A DNA stretch of 8,413 nucleotides, from the NCBI GenBank assembly GCA_034678805.1, contig JAXDBN010000095.1, positions 1-8,413 on the forward strand, in the 5' to 3' direction. Of this stretch, positions 1 to 5,727 are shown one piece after another. This stretch comes from PHAA01 sp034678805 (GTDB taxonomy: Bacteria; Bacillota; Syntrophomonadia; Syntrophomonadales; Syntrophomonadaceae). A model generated the notes under the pieces. It had not been told where the DNA came from, ran no database searches, and was given only the letters and a program-made list of their open reading frames with translations. A program made the translations under genes and the position numbers. Each line of letters begins with the position of its first letter. Within the stretch, counting starts at the first letter, position 1.

Positions 1-437
1 ACCGGTGCCGGCAAATCCACCTCGGCTGCTATCTTAAGATCAGCCTGCAGATCAGCCTCCAGCCATAGGAGCTTGGCGTCCCCGGTTGCAGCCAGCAGGA
101 ATTCTGAGCGGAGAGGATGACGGCAAATAGCCGTGATATCAACGCGAGGCAACGGCCGGCTGCCCACCAGGAATATTTCTGCGACTGAAGGCGGGTAGTT
201 CCAGGCCGTCTCTAATTCAATCCAGCTCGCAGTATCGCCGTTAAATTCTGCGGTTACTTTTCCGCTGAGTTCTACGGTGGTTTCATGGCTGCTCCGTTTT
301 TCCAGCTGGCCCCCTAACGAAAAACTGCCATTCCAGGACAGCAGGGATTTGCCAGCCTGGCCGCCTTCCAAAGCAATGCGTCCCCCGTAGGGTGCAATAT
401 CGCTCCAAAATTTTTTGAAGGGCCTATCAGCTGCCAA
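1..437 (-). CDS. Unrecognised beta-rich protein, 3' part outside the window
   Basis: The frame is open from a stop at 465-467 to the left edge. It contains no ATG upstream of residue 100, so I place the start at TTG 437, which has GAGGGA 6 nt upstream. That gives 145 codons in the window with the C-terminal part missing. The visible protein starts LAADRPFKKFWSDIAPYGG and continues with short alternating polar and hydrophobic stretches rich in Gly, Ser, Thr and Trp (W11, W35, W72, W79, W125), suggesting beta strands. No signal peptide, membrane segment or catalytic motif is visible. It begins 44 nt after the stop of the metallo-hydrolase gene on the same strand, so co-transcription is likely. 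I do not recognise the family. Coding potential rests on the long open frame, the ribosome binding site and the operon-like position. Confidence 0.6.
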   Translation of the reverse strand, partial: MAADRPFKKFWSDIAPYGGRIALEGGQAGKSLLSWNGSFSLGGQLEKRSSHETTVELSGKVTAEFNGDTASWIELETAWNYPPSVAEIFLVGSRPLPRVDITAICRHPLRSEFLLAATGDAKLLWLEADLQADLKIAAEVDLPAP

Positions 438-443
438 TAATAA

Positions 444-449
444 TCCCTC
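444..449 (-). promoter_or_regulatory. Ribosome binding site supporting a TTG start
   Basis: GAGGGA read on the - strand, 6 nt before TTG 437. It decides the start of the left-edge gene because no in-frame ATG exists before the upstream stop at 465-467. The 5-bp inverted repeat CATTC-TGA-GAATG (451-463) lies just ahead of it and could fold in the mRNA. Confidence 0.5.
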
Positions 450-481
450 ATTCTCAGAATGGCATCATTTATTTCGTTAGG

Positions 482-1351
482 TTACAGCAGGTAGTAATCG
501 GAGCCGTTAATTCCTACTTGCTTCAGCCGCATGAGTCTCTCTAGATGCTTGGTAATGGCCATTTTTTCGAAGAAACGCAGCAGAGCGTCAAACTTGGCCT
601 TTTGACCGTAGAATATTTGCAGATCGGTTAATTGTTCCAGGTTCATGGGTGTCTGCAAGGCTTTTAGAACATCCTGTTCCCTTCTATATATTATATCCAG
701 GTATTTTTGCAATTCAGCTTGTATATCCTCAGTAACCAGCAGGCGATGCGACGATATTATCAGTCTGGGATCAAGCTCCATACACTTCTTGATCGATTCA
801 ATAAAATCGTCGATATTACTGCAAGCACTCCCATACCACGGTCCAAACGAGGTCAGATCTATATCCCCGGCAAACAGGATCCCGCTTTCCCGGTCAAAGA
901 AAGCGCAATGGCCGGGGGTATGACCGGGAGTATGGATAACCTGCAAGGCTACATGGCCGAAGTCCAGGATCTGGCCATCCTGCAGCTCCCGGTGAACCGG
1001 TGATGGCTGCCAGCCAAAGGACCGGATAAATTCCAGGCCGGTCTCGCGGTCTTCACCTACGAATCCATACATCTCAAGGTAACCTTCCAGGGCATAGCCG
1101 GGAACATCCAGGGGATGGGCATAAACCGGGGCATTGGTAAACTTCTGGTTATGCAGGACATGGTCTTCATGGTAATGAGAATTAATAATTAGATCCATAC
1201 CCCCGGCCGCCAACTGCTCGATGTCTTCTAGCGCCATATCGGTATCTATAAGGGCTCTTACCTTGTCATTTATGAGCAAGCCGTTACAGAAAGGGAATTT
1301 TCCTTTGTTGGGGCCATCTACGAAAATAAGGTGTTCAGTCAAGTTAATCAT
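482..1351 (-). CDS. MBL-fold metallo-hydrolase (glyoxalase II-like)
   Basis: A 289-aa cytosolic protein of the metallo-beta-lactamase superfamily. The metal site appears complete. The HxHxDH motif is HYHEDH at residues 59-64 (H59, H61, D63, H64), the third ligand is H144 in HTPGHTPGH, the bridging Asp is D163 in LFAGDID, and the last His is H202 in IISSH. This fits a binuclear Zn or Fe hydrolase with a single alpha-beta-beta-alpha domain of about 210 residues. A C-terminal helical extension of about 85 residues (roughly 205-289) may shape substrate specificity. The start is ATG 1351 with AAAGGAG 7-8 nt upstream. The substrate cannot be read from the sequence: thioesters such as S-lactoylglutathione analogues, or other small molecules, are possible. 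Nothing specifically indicates a beta-lactamase. It lies 148 nt after the LEA-like gene and 44 nt before the left-edge gene, all on the same strand. Confidence 0.9.
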   Translation of the reverse strand: MINLTEHLIFVDGPNKGKFPFCNGLLINDKVRALIDTDMALEDIEQLAAGGMDLIINSHYHEDHVLHNQKFTNAPVYAHPLDVPGYALEGYLEMYGFVGEDRETGLEFIRSFGWQPSPVHRELQDGQILDFGHVALQVIHTPGHTPGHCAFFDRESGILFAGDIDLTSFGPWYGSACSNIDDFIESIKKCMELDPRLIISSHRLLVTEDIQAELQKYLDIIYRREQDVLKALQTPMNLEQLTDLQIFYGQKAKFDALLRFFEKMAITKHLERLMRLKQVGINGSDYYLL

Positions 1352-1373
1352 AATTCTGCTCCTTTTATTATCG

Positions 1374-1395
1374 TATGATTTAATAATTAATCATA
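1374..1395. promoter_or_regulatory. Inverted repeat upstream of the hydrolase gene
   Basis: TATGATT (1374-1380) and AATCATA (1389-1395) are perfect 7-bp inverted arms around an AT-rich 8-bp centre, TAATAATT. The element lies 23-44 nt upstream of the hydrolase ATG, just ahead of its ribosome binding site. An operator or an AT-rich promoter core is plausible, but no convincing -35/-10 pair could be fixed here. Confidence 0.35.
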
Positions 1396-1399
1396 TGCT

Positions 1400-1432
1400 C
1401 TCCGGTCATTCTTATTCGGCATTCACCCGGAG
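1400..1432. repeat. Inverted repeat CTCCGG/CCGGAG
   Basis: Six-bp arms at 1400-1405 and 1427-1432 enclose 21 nt in the gap between the LEA-like gene and the hydrolase gene. It could be a weak stem-loop after the LEA-like gene, but no T-run follows on the - strand, so I do not call it a terminator. Confidence 0.25.
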
Positions 1433-1499
1433 GAACCACCCAACTACTCACAATACAATATTTCAGATTGAGATTCCCTGACGTAAGTTCTCGTGGAGC

Positions 1500-2150
1500 C
1501 TATTGCTTATCCTTCAGGTCACTGGCTTTATCCTTAAGTTGCTGCACTTTTTCCCCGGCGGCTTCCTTCAGGTCTTCTAATTTCTCCCTGGCGCCGTCTT
1601 TCATATAAAGCGCCTGTATCTCAGCTGTTTCTTTTAAGTCTTCAGCTTTGTCCCTGGCGGCATCTTTCATTATCAAAGCCTGTATCTCTGCCGTTTCTTT
1701 CAGGTCCTGGGCTTTTTCTTTCGCCGCCCCCATTAACACCTGTGTTTTTTCACTGACGGTTTGCTTAAGTTCTCCGGCCTTCTCCCTGGCGCTGTCCTGC
1801 ATGTACAGGGCCTGGATCTCAGCTGTCTCTTTTAAGTCTTCAGCCTTGTCCCTGGCGGCGTCTTTCATTATCAGAGCCTGTATCTCTGCCGTTTCTTTCA
1901 GGTCCTGGGCTTTCTCTTTTGCCGCCCCCATCAACACCTGCGCTTTGTCCCCGGCCGTCTCCTTCAGTTCCCCCGCTTTTTCTTTGGCTTCTTCCATTAA
2001 GCCGGCCGTTTTATGGGCTGCTGACTCCGCTAAATCCTCTGTTTTTTCGGCTAGAGTGTCTTTCAATTCCATTCCCTTTTCCTTGGCTTCCTCCACAACG
2101 TCTTTGGCGGCATCTACCATCCTGTCCAATTTATCCTTGAATCCCACCAT
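1500..2150 (-). CDS. LEA-like / apolipoprotein-like 11-mer repeat protein
   Basis: A 216-aa, highly charged protein with almost no Gly or Pro. After about 20 residues (start MVGFKDKLDRMV) it consists of 17 consecutive 11-residue repeats with no gaps (residues about 21-207), ending in a short Lys/Asp-rich tail. Typical units are AAKEKAQDLKE, AARDKAEDLKE and TAEIQALIMKD. The pattern is small-Ala at positions 1-2, Lys at 5, Ala at 6, Leu at 9 and acidic at 11. This is the hallmark of group 3 LEA proteins and of amphipathic helical repeats. LEA proteins are linked to desiccation and osmotic or membrane protection, so a stress or membrane-surface role is inferred here. There is no signal peptide. 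An ATG at 2177 is in frame, but 2150 is preferred because AAAGGA lies 8 nt before it. A 198-bp period shows a recent internal duplication. A TATAAT promoter lies upstream at 2202-2207. Confidence 0.85.
   Translation of the reverse strand: MVGFKDKLDRMVDAAKDVVEEAKEKGMELKDTLAEKTEDLAESAAHKTAGLMEEAKEKAGELKETAGDKAQVLMGAAKEKAQDLKETAEIQALIMKDAARDKAEDLKETAEIQALYMQDSAREKAGELKQTVSEKTQVLMGAAKEKAQDLKETAEIQALIMKDAARDKAEDLKETAEIQALYMKDGAREKLEDLKEAAGEKVQQLKDKASDLKDKQ
1601..1942 (-). repeat. 198-bp internal direct duplication in the LEA-like gene
   Basis: Two nearly identical stretches of about 144 bp (about 1601-1744 and 1799-1942) lie 198 bp apart. This equals six 11-residue units (66 aa). The few differences are mostly silent, for example the Ala, Lys and Leu codons around TAEIQAL. 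The block has therefore been duplicated in frame rather recently. Confidence 0.8.
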
Positions 2151-2158
2151 TAACACCA

Positions 2159-2164
2159 TCCTTT
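2159..2164 (-). promoter_or_regulatory. Ribosome binding site fixing the LEA-like start
   Basis: AAAGGA on the - strand, 8 nt before ATG 2150. The in-frame ATG at 2177 has no comparable site and would leave a leader of only about 18 nt after the predicted transcription start. Confidence 0.6.
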
Positions 2165-2201
2165 CTAACAAATCCAATGGCTAATAGTAGTTACTGAGGT
2201 A

Positions 2202-2207
2202 ATTATA
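2202..2207 (-). promoter_or_regulatory. Promoter -10 of the LEA-like gene
   Basis: A perfect TATAAT on the - strand with TGG directly before it (TG-N extended -10). The expected -35 position (about 2225-2230) has no good TTGACA match, which an extended -10 can tolerate. Transcription would start near 2195, giving a leader of about 45 nt that contains the AAAGGA site. Confidence 0.55.
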
Positions 2208-2224
2208 CCATCTGAATAGTGCAG

Positions 2225-2247
2225 CTCATAACCATGGTGGTAATGAG
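2225..2247. promoter_or_regulatory. Inverted repeat over the -35 region of the LEA-like gene
   Basis: CTCAT-a-ACCA (2225-2234) and TGGT-a-ATGAG (2238-2247) pair at 9 of 10 positions around the 3-nt centre TGG. The position over the missing -35 box suggests an operator or activator site. Its binding protein is unknown. Confidence 0.35.
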
Positions 2248-2334
2248 ATCTGCCCGTACCAAATTAGAATCCATTTGCATTGAAATCAAAGCGTTCTGAT
2301 CAAAGCGGGTAAAAAAGGTGTGGAACAAGGTAAT

Positions 2335-2389
2335 CGGGAGGTCCATGACTGAAATGTACAAAAGGTACATCGATTGAATGGGCCTCCCG
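2335..2389. repeat. Two-tier hairpin in repeat unit 1
   Basis: The outer stem pairs 2335-2345 with 2379-2389 over 11 positions, one of them G-T. The inner stem pairs ATGTAC (2354-2359) with GTACAT (2365-2370) around a 5-nt loop. Between the stems lie two 8-nt strands, TGACTGAA and CGATTGAA. Confidence 0.7.
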
Positions 2390-2474
2390 TTTTAACGCAG
2401 TTATGAGAACTTTAGAACTGGGTAGAGCGGGCAAAAAAGGCTTAGAACAAGGCAATAGGTTGAGCCATGATTGA

Positions 2475-2494
2475 GGCGTACACAGAAGTACGCC
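2475..2494. repeat. Inner hairpin in repeat unit 2
   Basis: GGCGTAC (2475-2481) pairs with GTACGCC (2488-2494) around a 6-nt loop. The outer stem seen in units 1 and 4 is lost here. Instead AGTAC and GTACT (about 2501-2516) can form a separate 5-bp hairpin to the right. Confidence 0.6.
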
Positions 2495-2667
2495 GACTGA
2501 AGTACTCATCCGTACTAACCCAGCTATAATAACTTTGGAACTGGCAGAGCGGGCAAAAGAGGCTTGGAACAAGGCAATAGGTTGTGCCATGATTGAAGCC
2601 TACACCGAAGTACATCGACTGAATAACTTGTCTGTATTAACACAGCTATTAGAACTTTAGAACTGGC

Positions 2668-2790
2668 AGAGCGGGCAAAAAAGGCTTAGAACAAGGCAAT
2701 CGGTTGAGCCATGATTGAGGCGTACACAGAAGTACGCCGATTGAATGGCTCGACCATATTAACGCAGTTATAAGCCTTTTTTGCCGCTCT
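2668..2790. repeat. Repeat unit 4 with ~20-bp terminal inverted repeats
   Basis: The head of this unit, AGAGCGGGCAAAAAAGGCTT (from 2668), is matched by its reverse complement TAAGCCTTTTTTGCCGCTCT at 2771-2790, with one C missing. Inside lies an outer stem GGTTGAGCCA/TGGCTCGACC (2702-2711 with 2746-2755, one G-T pair) and an inner stem GGCGTAC/GTACGCC (2719-2725 with 2732-2738, 6-nt loop). The whole unit is thus three nested inverted repeats in 123 bp, like a miniature inverted-repeat element or a long imperfect RNA hairpin. Its right edge coincides with the first base of the permease stop codon. Confidence 0.75.
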
Positions 2791-3899
2791 CAGGCAATTT
2801 TCTTTTTGAATTTGATAATACTGATCGTCAGGAAAATAACCGAAAATACCAACAGTACTGCCACCTGCCCCATCAGATACTGGTAACCAATACCTTTGAG
2901 AATTATCCCCCGGATTACATCCAGATAATAGGTTAAGGGGATAACCGCACTGATGTAGTAAATCACTCGGGGCATGGCATCACGAGGAAACAAAAAGCCT
3001 GACAACATGATGCTGGGGAGCATTACAAAAAATGCCAGCTGAAAAGCTTGCATCTGGTTCTTGGCGATATTGGAAATCATCAGTCCCAGCCCCAATGACG
3101 CGGTTATGAAAAACAGGGTCAAGCTGTAAAGCTGCAGCAGGCTTCCCCGGATGGGCACCCCGAATACCAGGACCCCTACCAGCAGAGCCACGGTGATCTG
3201 AATGTATCCTAATACCACATAGGGAGCAATTTTGCCAATCATCATCTCGTACGACCTAATGGGGGTAACCATAAGCTGTTCGAGTGTGCCCCGCTCCCGT
3301 TCGCGGACAATGGCCACTGCGGTCAGTATCATCATGGTCAGGGTGACAATTATGCCCAATATGGCTGGTACCATGTAGTAAGCCGTAATCCCGTCCGGGT
3401 TGTACCAGGGACGCACCCGGACATCGTAAGGAAGACTGGCCAGATGGACTTTACTGGCCAGCACCTGCTGGGACTTGATCAAACCGATGGAGTTGGCGAT
3501 GGCAATCGCCTGGTTGGCCACCATATTATCGCTGGCGTCGACAATCACTTGTATAGAAGCAGTGCTGCCCCGTCTGACATTTTCGGCAAAATCAGGCGGA
3601 AAGATTATCCCCACCCGGGCCTGGCCGCTGTCAATTTTCTCAGTAGCTTCCTCATAGCTGGCTGCACTGTAATTGACATTAAAATATCCCGAAGCGGTAA
3701 ATGCATTGGTCATGTCCCGGCTCTCCGGGGAAAGCGACTGGTCGAATATCACCGTGGAGATATGTTTAACCTCAGTCTGAATGGCATAACCGAACAAAAG
3801 GATCTGGATCAGGGGTATCATGAATATAAGGGCCAGGGTCATCCGGTCCCGGGACATCTGCAAAACCTCTTTTTTCATTACGGCTAGAATCCTGCTCAT
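2790..3899 (-). CDS. ABC-2 type permease of a YbhS/YbhR-like exporter
   Basis: A 369-aa inner-membrane subunit, full length for the YbhS/YbhR family. It has a short cytoplasmic N-terminus, a first membrane helix at about 22-40, an extracytoplasmic domain at about 41-170, and five more helices at about 173-197, 223-247, 255-277, 285-305 and 343-363. The conserved ABC-2 coupling stretch RERERGTLEQLMVTPI follows the second helix (199-214) and should contact the ATPases. The protein ends in a Lys-rich tail, KFKKKIA. Its ATG overlaps the stop of the upstream ATPase gene (ATGA), implying translational coupling. The E. coli system has two such permeases; only one is seen here, so it may act as a homodimer or pair with a subunit encoded elsewhere. 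The substrate is unknown. The stop codon abuts the repeat array. Confidence 0.92.
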   Translation of the reverse strand: MSRILAVMKKEVLQMSRDRMTLALIFMIPLIQILLFGYAIQTEVKHISTVIFDQSLSPESRDMTNAFTASGYFNVNYSAASYEEATEKIDSGQARVGIIFPPDFAENVRRGSTASIQVIVDASDNMVANQAIAIANSIGLIKSQQVLASKVHLASLPYDVRVRPWYNPDGITAYYMVPAILGIIVTLTMMILTAVAIVRERERGTLEQLMVTPIRSYEMMIGKIAPYVVLGYIQITVALLVGVLVFGVPIRGSLLQLYSLTLFFITASLGLGLMISNIAKNQMQAFQLAFFVMLPSIMLSGFLFPRDAMPRVIYYISAVIPLTYYLDVIRGIILKGIGYQYLMGQVAVLLVFSVIFLTISIIKFKKKIA

Positions 3900-4816
3900 T
3901 CTGCCATCACTCCCTGTTCTCTTTTTTTGGCCAGGGTTATGAAAACGTCCTCCAGGGTGGGAGAAATAGGCTGAGCTTCTCCTACCGCTTCGGTTAATAG
4001 GGATAAATCCCCGGCTTGTTCGAGTAATACGTGAATATGGGAACCGAAGACCGAGGCTTCGCGTACAAAAGGCAGAGCTTCGATTTCCTTGATATGCTGC
4101 ATAGGGTTGGGTAAATTGATTTCAGCCATTTGCCCCTGAATAAAATTCATCTTCAGGTTGTCGGGGGAATCATAAGCCAACAGTTTACCCTCGGACATGA
4201 AGGCTATGCGATCACAGCGTTCAGCTTCATCCATGAAATGGGTGGTAACTATGACCGTGGTTCCCTGGTTGGACAAATTCTGGATCACGTCGAAAAACTG
4301 ACGCCGGCTGATGGGGCTGACCCCGCTGGTGGGTTCATCCAAGAAAACCAGGGCGGGGCGGGAAATTATGGCGCAGCATAATGCCAACCGCTGTTTCCAG
4401 CCGACACTAAGTTCCGCTACCAGAGTATCGCCACGGTTACCAAGATCGGCCAGTTCCAGCATTTCCCCGATTCGCTCCGCCCGTTCCTGCCTGGGGATGC
4501 TGTAGATGCCGGCATAAAACGATAGATTGTCAAGCACACTAAGGTCCTCATATAAACTGAACTTCTGGGACATATAACCGATGCGTTTCTTGATCTGTTC
4601 GGTTTGCCTCATAACATCATGACCCAGCACCACAGCTGTACCCGAAGTTGGCTGCAGGATGCCGCAGAGCATGCGGATGGCGGTGGATTTGCCCGCGCCG
4701 TTGGCCCCCAGGAAACCGCATACTTCACCCGGTTGGATCTGTAAGGTCAGTTTGTCAACCGCGGTAAAATTGCCGAAAACCCGGGTAAGTTCTTGAGTTT
4801 CGATAGCATAATCCAT
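3896..4816 (-). CDS. ABC transporter ATPase, matching the C-terminal half of YbhF
   Basis: A 306-aa cytoplasmic ATP-binding subunit. Walker A is GANGAGKST (37-45), the Q-loop Gln is Q84 in YMSQKFSLY, Walker B is ALVFLDEP (155-162), and the switch His is H193 in TTHFMDEAE. The signature is degenerate: LSVGWKQ (136-142) instead of LSGGQ. The D-loop reads SGVSP instead of SGVDP. The second ATPase domain of E. coli YbhF also combines a non-canonical signature with an intact switch His, so this gene corresponds to that half. The C-terminal ~70 residues are the family's extension, ending near a TLEDVFITLA motif. Its ATG follows the stop of the preceding ATPase gene with no gap, and AGGGG lies about 8 nt upstream within that gene. 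Confidence 0.93.
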   Translation of the reverse strand: MDYAIETQELTRVFGNFTAVDKLTLQIQPGEVCGFLGANGAGKSTAIRMLCGILQPTSGTAVVLGHDVMRQTEQIKKRIGYMSQKFSLYEDLSVLDNLSFYAGIYSIPRQERAERIGEMLELADLGNRGDTLVAELSVGWKQRLALCCAIISRPALVFLDEPTSGVSPISRRQFFDVIQNLSNQGTTVIVTTHFMDEAERCDRIAFMSEGKLLAYDSPDNLKMNFIQGQMAEINLPNPMQHIKEIEALPFVREASVFGSHIHVLLEQAGDLSLLTEAVGEAQPISPTLEDVFITLAKKREQGVMAE

Positions 4817-5725
4817 TTAAACTGCCCCTTTTTCAGCCAGCATCACAAAAACTTCTTCCATTGATGGGGAAACCTCCCGCAGGGACAACAGTGATAATCC
4901 CCGGGCCTGTAAACGCGAATTGACGGCCTCAGCAGCCTGGTCAACATCGTCAGTCACAACCTGGTATTTATAACCGTAGAAAGATACATCCAGCAAACCG
5001 GGGATCTGGGAGAAAAGATGAGGATCCCGGCAGTTGGTCCTGACCTCAAGCAGGTGGTGAGTAAAAGAGGAGCGCAATCCCGCAGGGGAATCAACAATCC
5101 GGACGATCCCCTCATTAATGAAGGCAACCCGGGTGCAAAGTTCAGCCTCATCCATGTAAGCGGTGGAAACCATGACGGTAATCCCCTTCTGGTTCAAACC
5201 ATACAGGATCCTCCAAAATTCTTTGCGGGATTCGGGATCAACACCATAAGTTGGTTCATCCAGGATCAAAATCTGGGGGCGGGTAATCAATGCGCAGGTC
5301 AAAGCCAGCTTCTGTTTCATACCCCCGGACAGATTATCGGCCAGGCGCTGTTTAAAGGCGGCCATATTGGTGATGGAAAGTATTTCGTCGGCCCGTTCGG
5401 TCACAATTGCCCGGGGAAGGCTGTACATAGCAGCGAAGAACTGAATGTTCTCCATTACCGAGAGGTCTCCATACAGACTAAATTTCTGCGGCATGTATCC
5501 CAGTTTATCCCGTACTTTATCCATCTCCCGGATTGGGTACCCGGCCAGGCTGACTTCGCCCCGGTCAGGATTAATCAATCCGCATATTATGCGCAGCAAG
5601 GTGGTTTTGCCGGCTCCGTCGGGTCCGACCAGACCGAAAATATCACCCTCATTTATCTGCACCGAGACATCGTTTATGGCCTTGACTGGTCCAAAGGATT
5701 TAACCAATCCATTTGTCTTAATCAT
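4817..5725 (-). CDS. ABC transporter ATPase, matching the N-terminal half of YbhF
   Basis: A 302-aa cytoplasmic ATP-binding subunit. Walker A is GPDGAGKTT (34-42), the Q-loop Gln is Q80 in YMPQKFSLY, the signature LSGGMKQ (132-138) is intact, and Walker B is ILILDEP (152-158) followed by the D-loop GVDP. The switch position is Ala (A189 in STAYMDEAE) instead of His. The first ATPase half of E. coli YbhF likewise has GPDGAGKTT and no switch His, so this is very likely its equivalent. With the next gene it should form an asymmetric heterodimer with one competent and one impaired ATP site. The start ATG 5725 has GGAG about 7 nt upstream, overlapping the stop of the HlyD-type gene 2 nt away. The end resembles the next gene (MEEVFVMLAEKG), suggesting an old duplication. 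Confidence 0.93.
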   Translation of the reverse strand: MIKTNGLVKSFGPVKAINDVSVQINEGDIFGLVGPDGAGKTTLLRIICGLINPDRGEVSLAGYPIREMDKVRDKLGYMPQKFSLYGDLSVMENIQFFAAMYSLPRAIVTERADEILSITNMAAFKQRLADNLSGGMKQKLALTCALITRPQILILDEPTYGVDPESRKEFWRILYGLNQKGITVMVSTAYMDEAELCTRVAFINEGIVRIVDSPAGLRSSFTHHLLEVRTNCRDPHLFSQIPGLLDVSFYGYKYQVVTDDVDQAAEAVNSRLQARGLSLLSLREVSPSMEEVFVMLAEKGAV

Positions 5726-5727
5726 AC

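Larger units (their letters stand above)
2302..2790. repeat. Tandem array of four ~122-bp structured repeats
   Basis: Four units begin at 2302, 2424, 2546 and 2668, marked by (A/G)AGCGGG(C/T)AAAA, exactly 122 bp apart. They fill most of the 640-bp gap between the permease stop and the LEA-like gene. Each unit has the order: GCGGGCAAAAAAGGCTTAGAAC-like head, a palindromic middle, then a tail ending near ACGCAGTTATA and TTTAGAACTGG. Units 2 to 4 are close to each other; unit 1 is the most diverged. The 122-bp period is not a multiple of three, so no long protein runs through the array. Units 1 and 4 form two-tier hairpins. Function is unknown: a small mobile palindromic element, an RNA-processing or 3'-end structure, or decayed copies of a short gene are all possible. 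Confidence 0.85.

Noticed and set aside
1..120. + strand frame beginning TGAGKSTSAA, resembling a Walker A motif of a P-loop ATPase cut by the left edge
   Set aside because: It stops at TGA 118-120 with no other ATPase motif, and the opposite strand has a longer open frame with a ribosome binding site.
482..1351. True beta-lactamase (antibiotic resistance) reading of the hydrolase
   Set aside because: No signal peptide is present, and the TPGHTPGH region and overall length fit general MBL-fold or glyoxalase II-like hydrolases. Metal-site residues alone do not indicate beta-lactam activity.
1367..1372. GATAAT on the - strand as -10 box of the metallo-hydrolase gene
   Set aside because: Transcription would start inside the ribosome binding site, and no -35 lies at the right distance.
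1648..2184. Long + strand open frame opposite the LEA-like gene, giving a Ser/Ala-rich repetitive protein
   Set aside because: It is the antisense reading of a repetitive gene with biased codons. It has no ribosome binding site, and the - strand product has a perfect 11-residue period.
2300..2590. - strand open frame of 96 codons across the repeat array
   Set aside because: It passes from unit to unit in different frames because the period is 122 bp, so it does not preserve a repeated peptide in register. No ribosome binding site was seen.
2302..2790. CRISPR array
   Set aside because: Units of 122 bp follow each other with no unique spacers, and no cas genes are present.
2302..2790. Integron attC cassette array
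   Set aside because: The units are near copies with no cassette genes between them, and I see no clear GTTRRRY/RYYYAAC core pairs or integrase.
3444..3887. + strand open frame of 147 codons opposite the permease gene
   Set aside because: It is a shadow of a well-supported ABC-2 permease and has no recognisable features.
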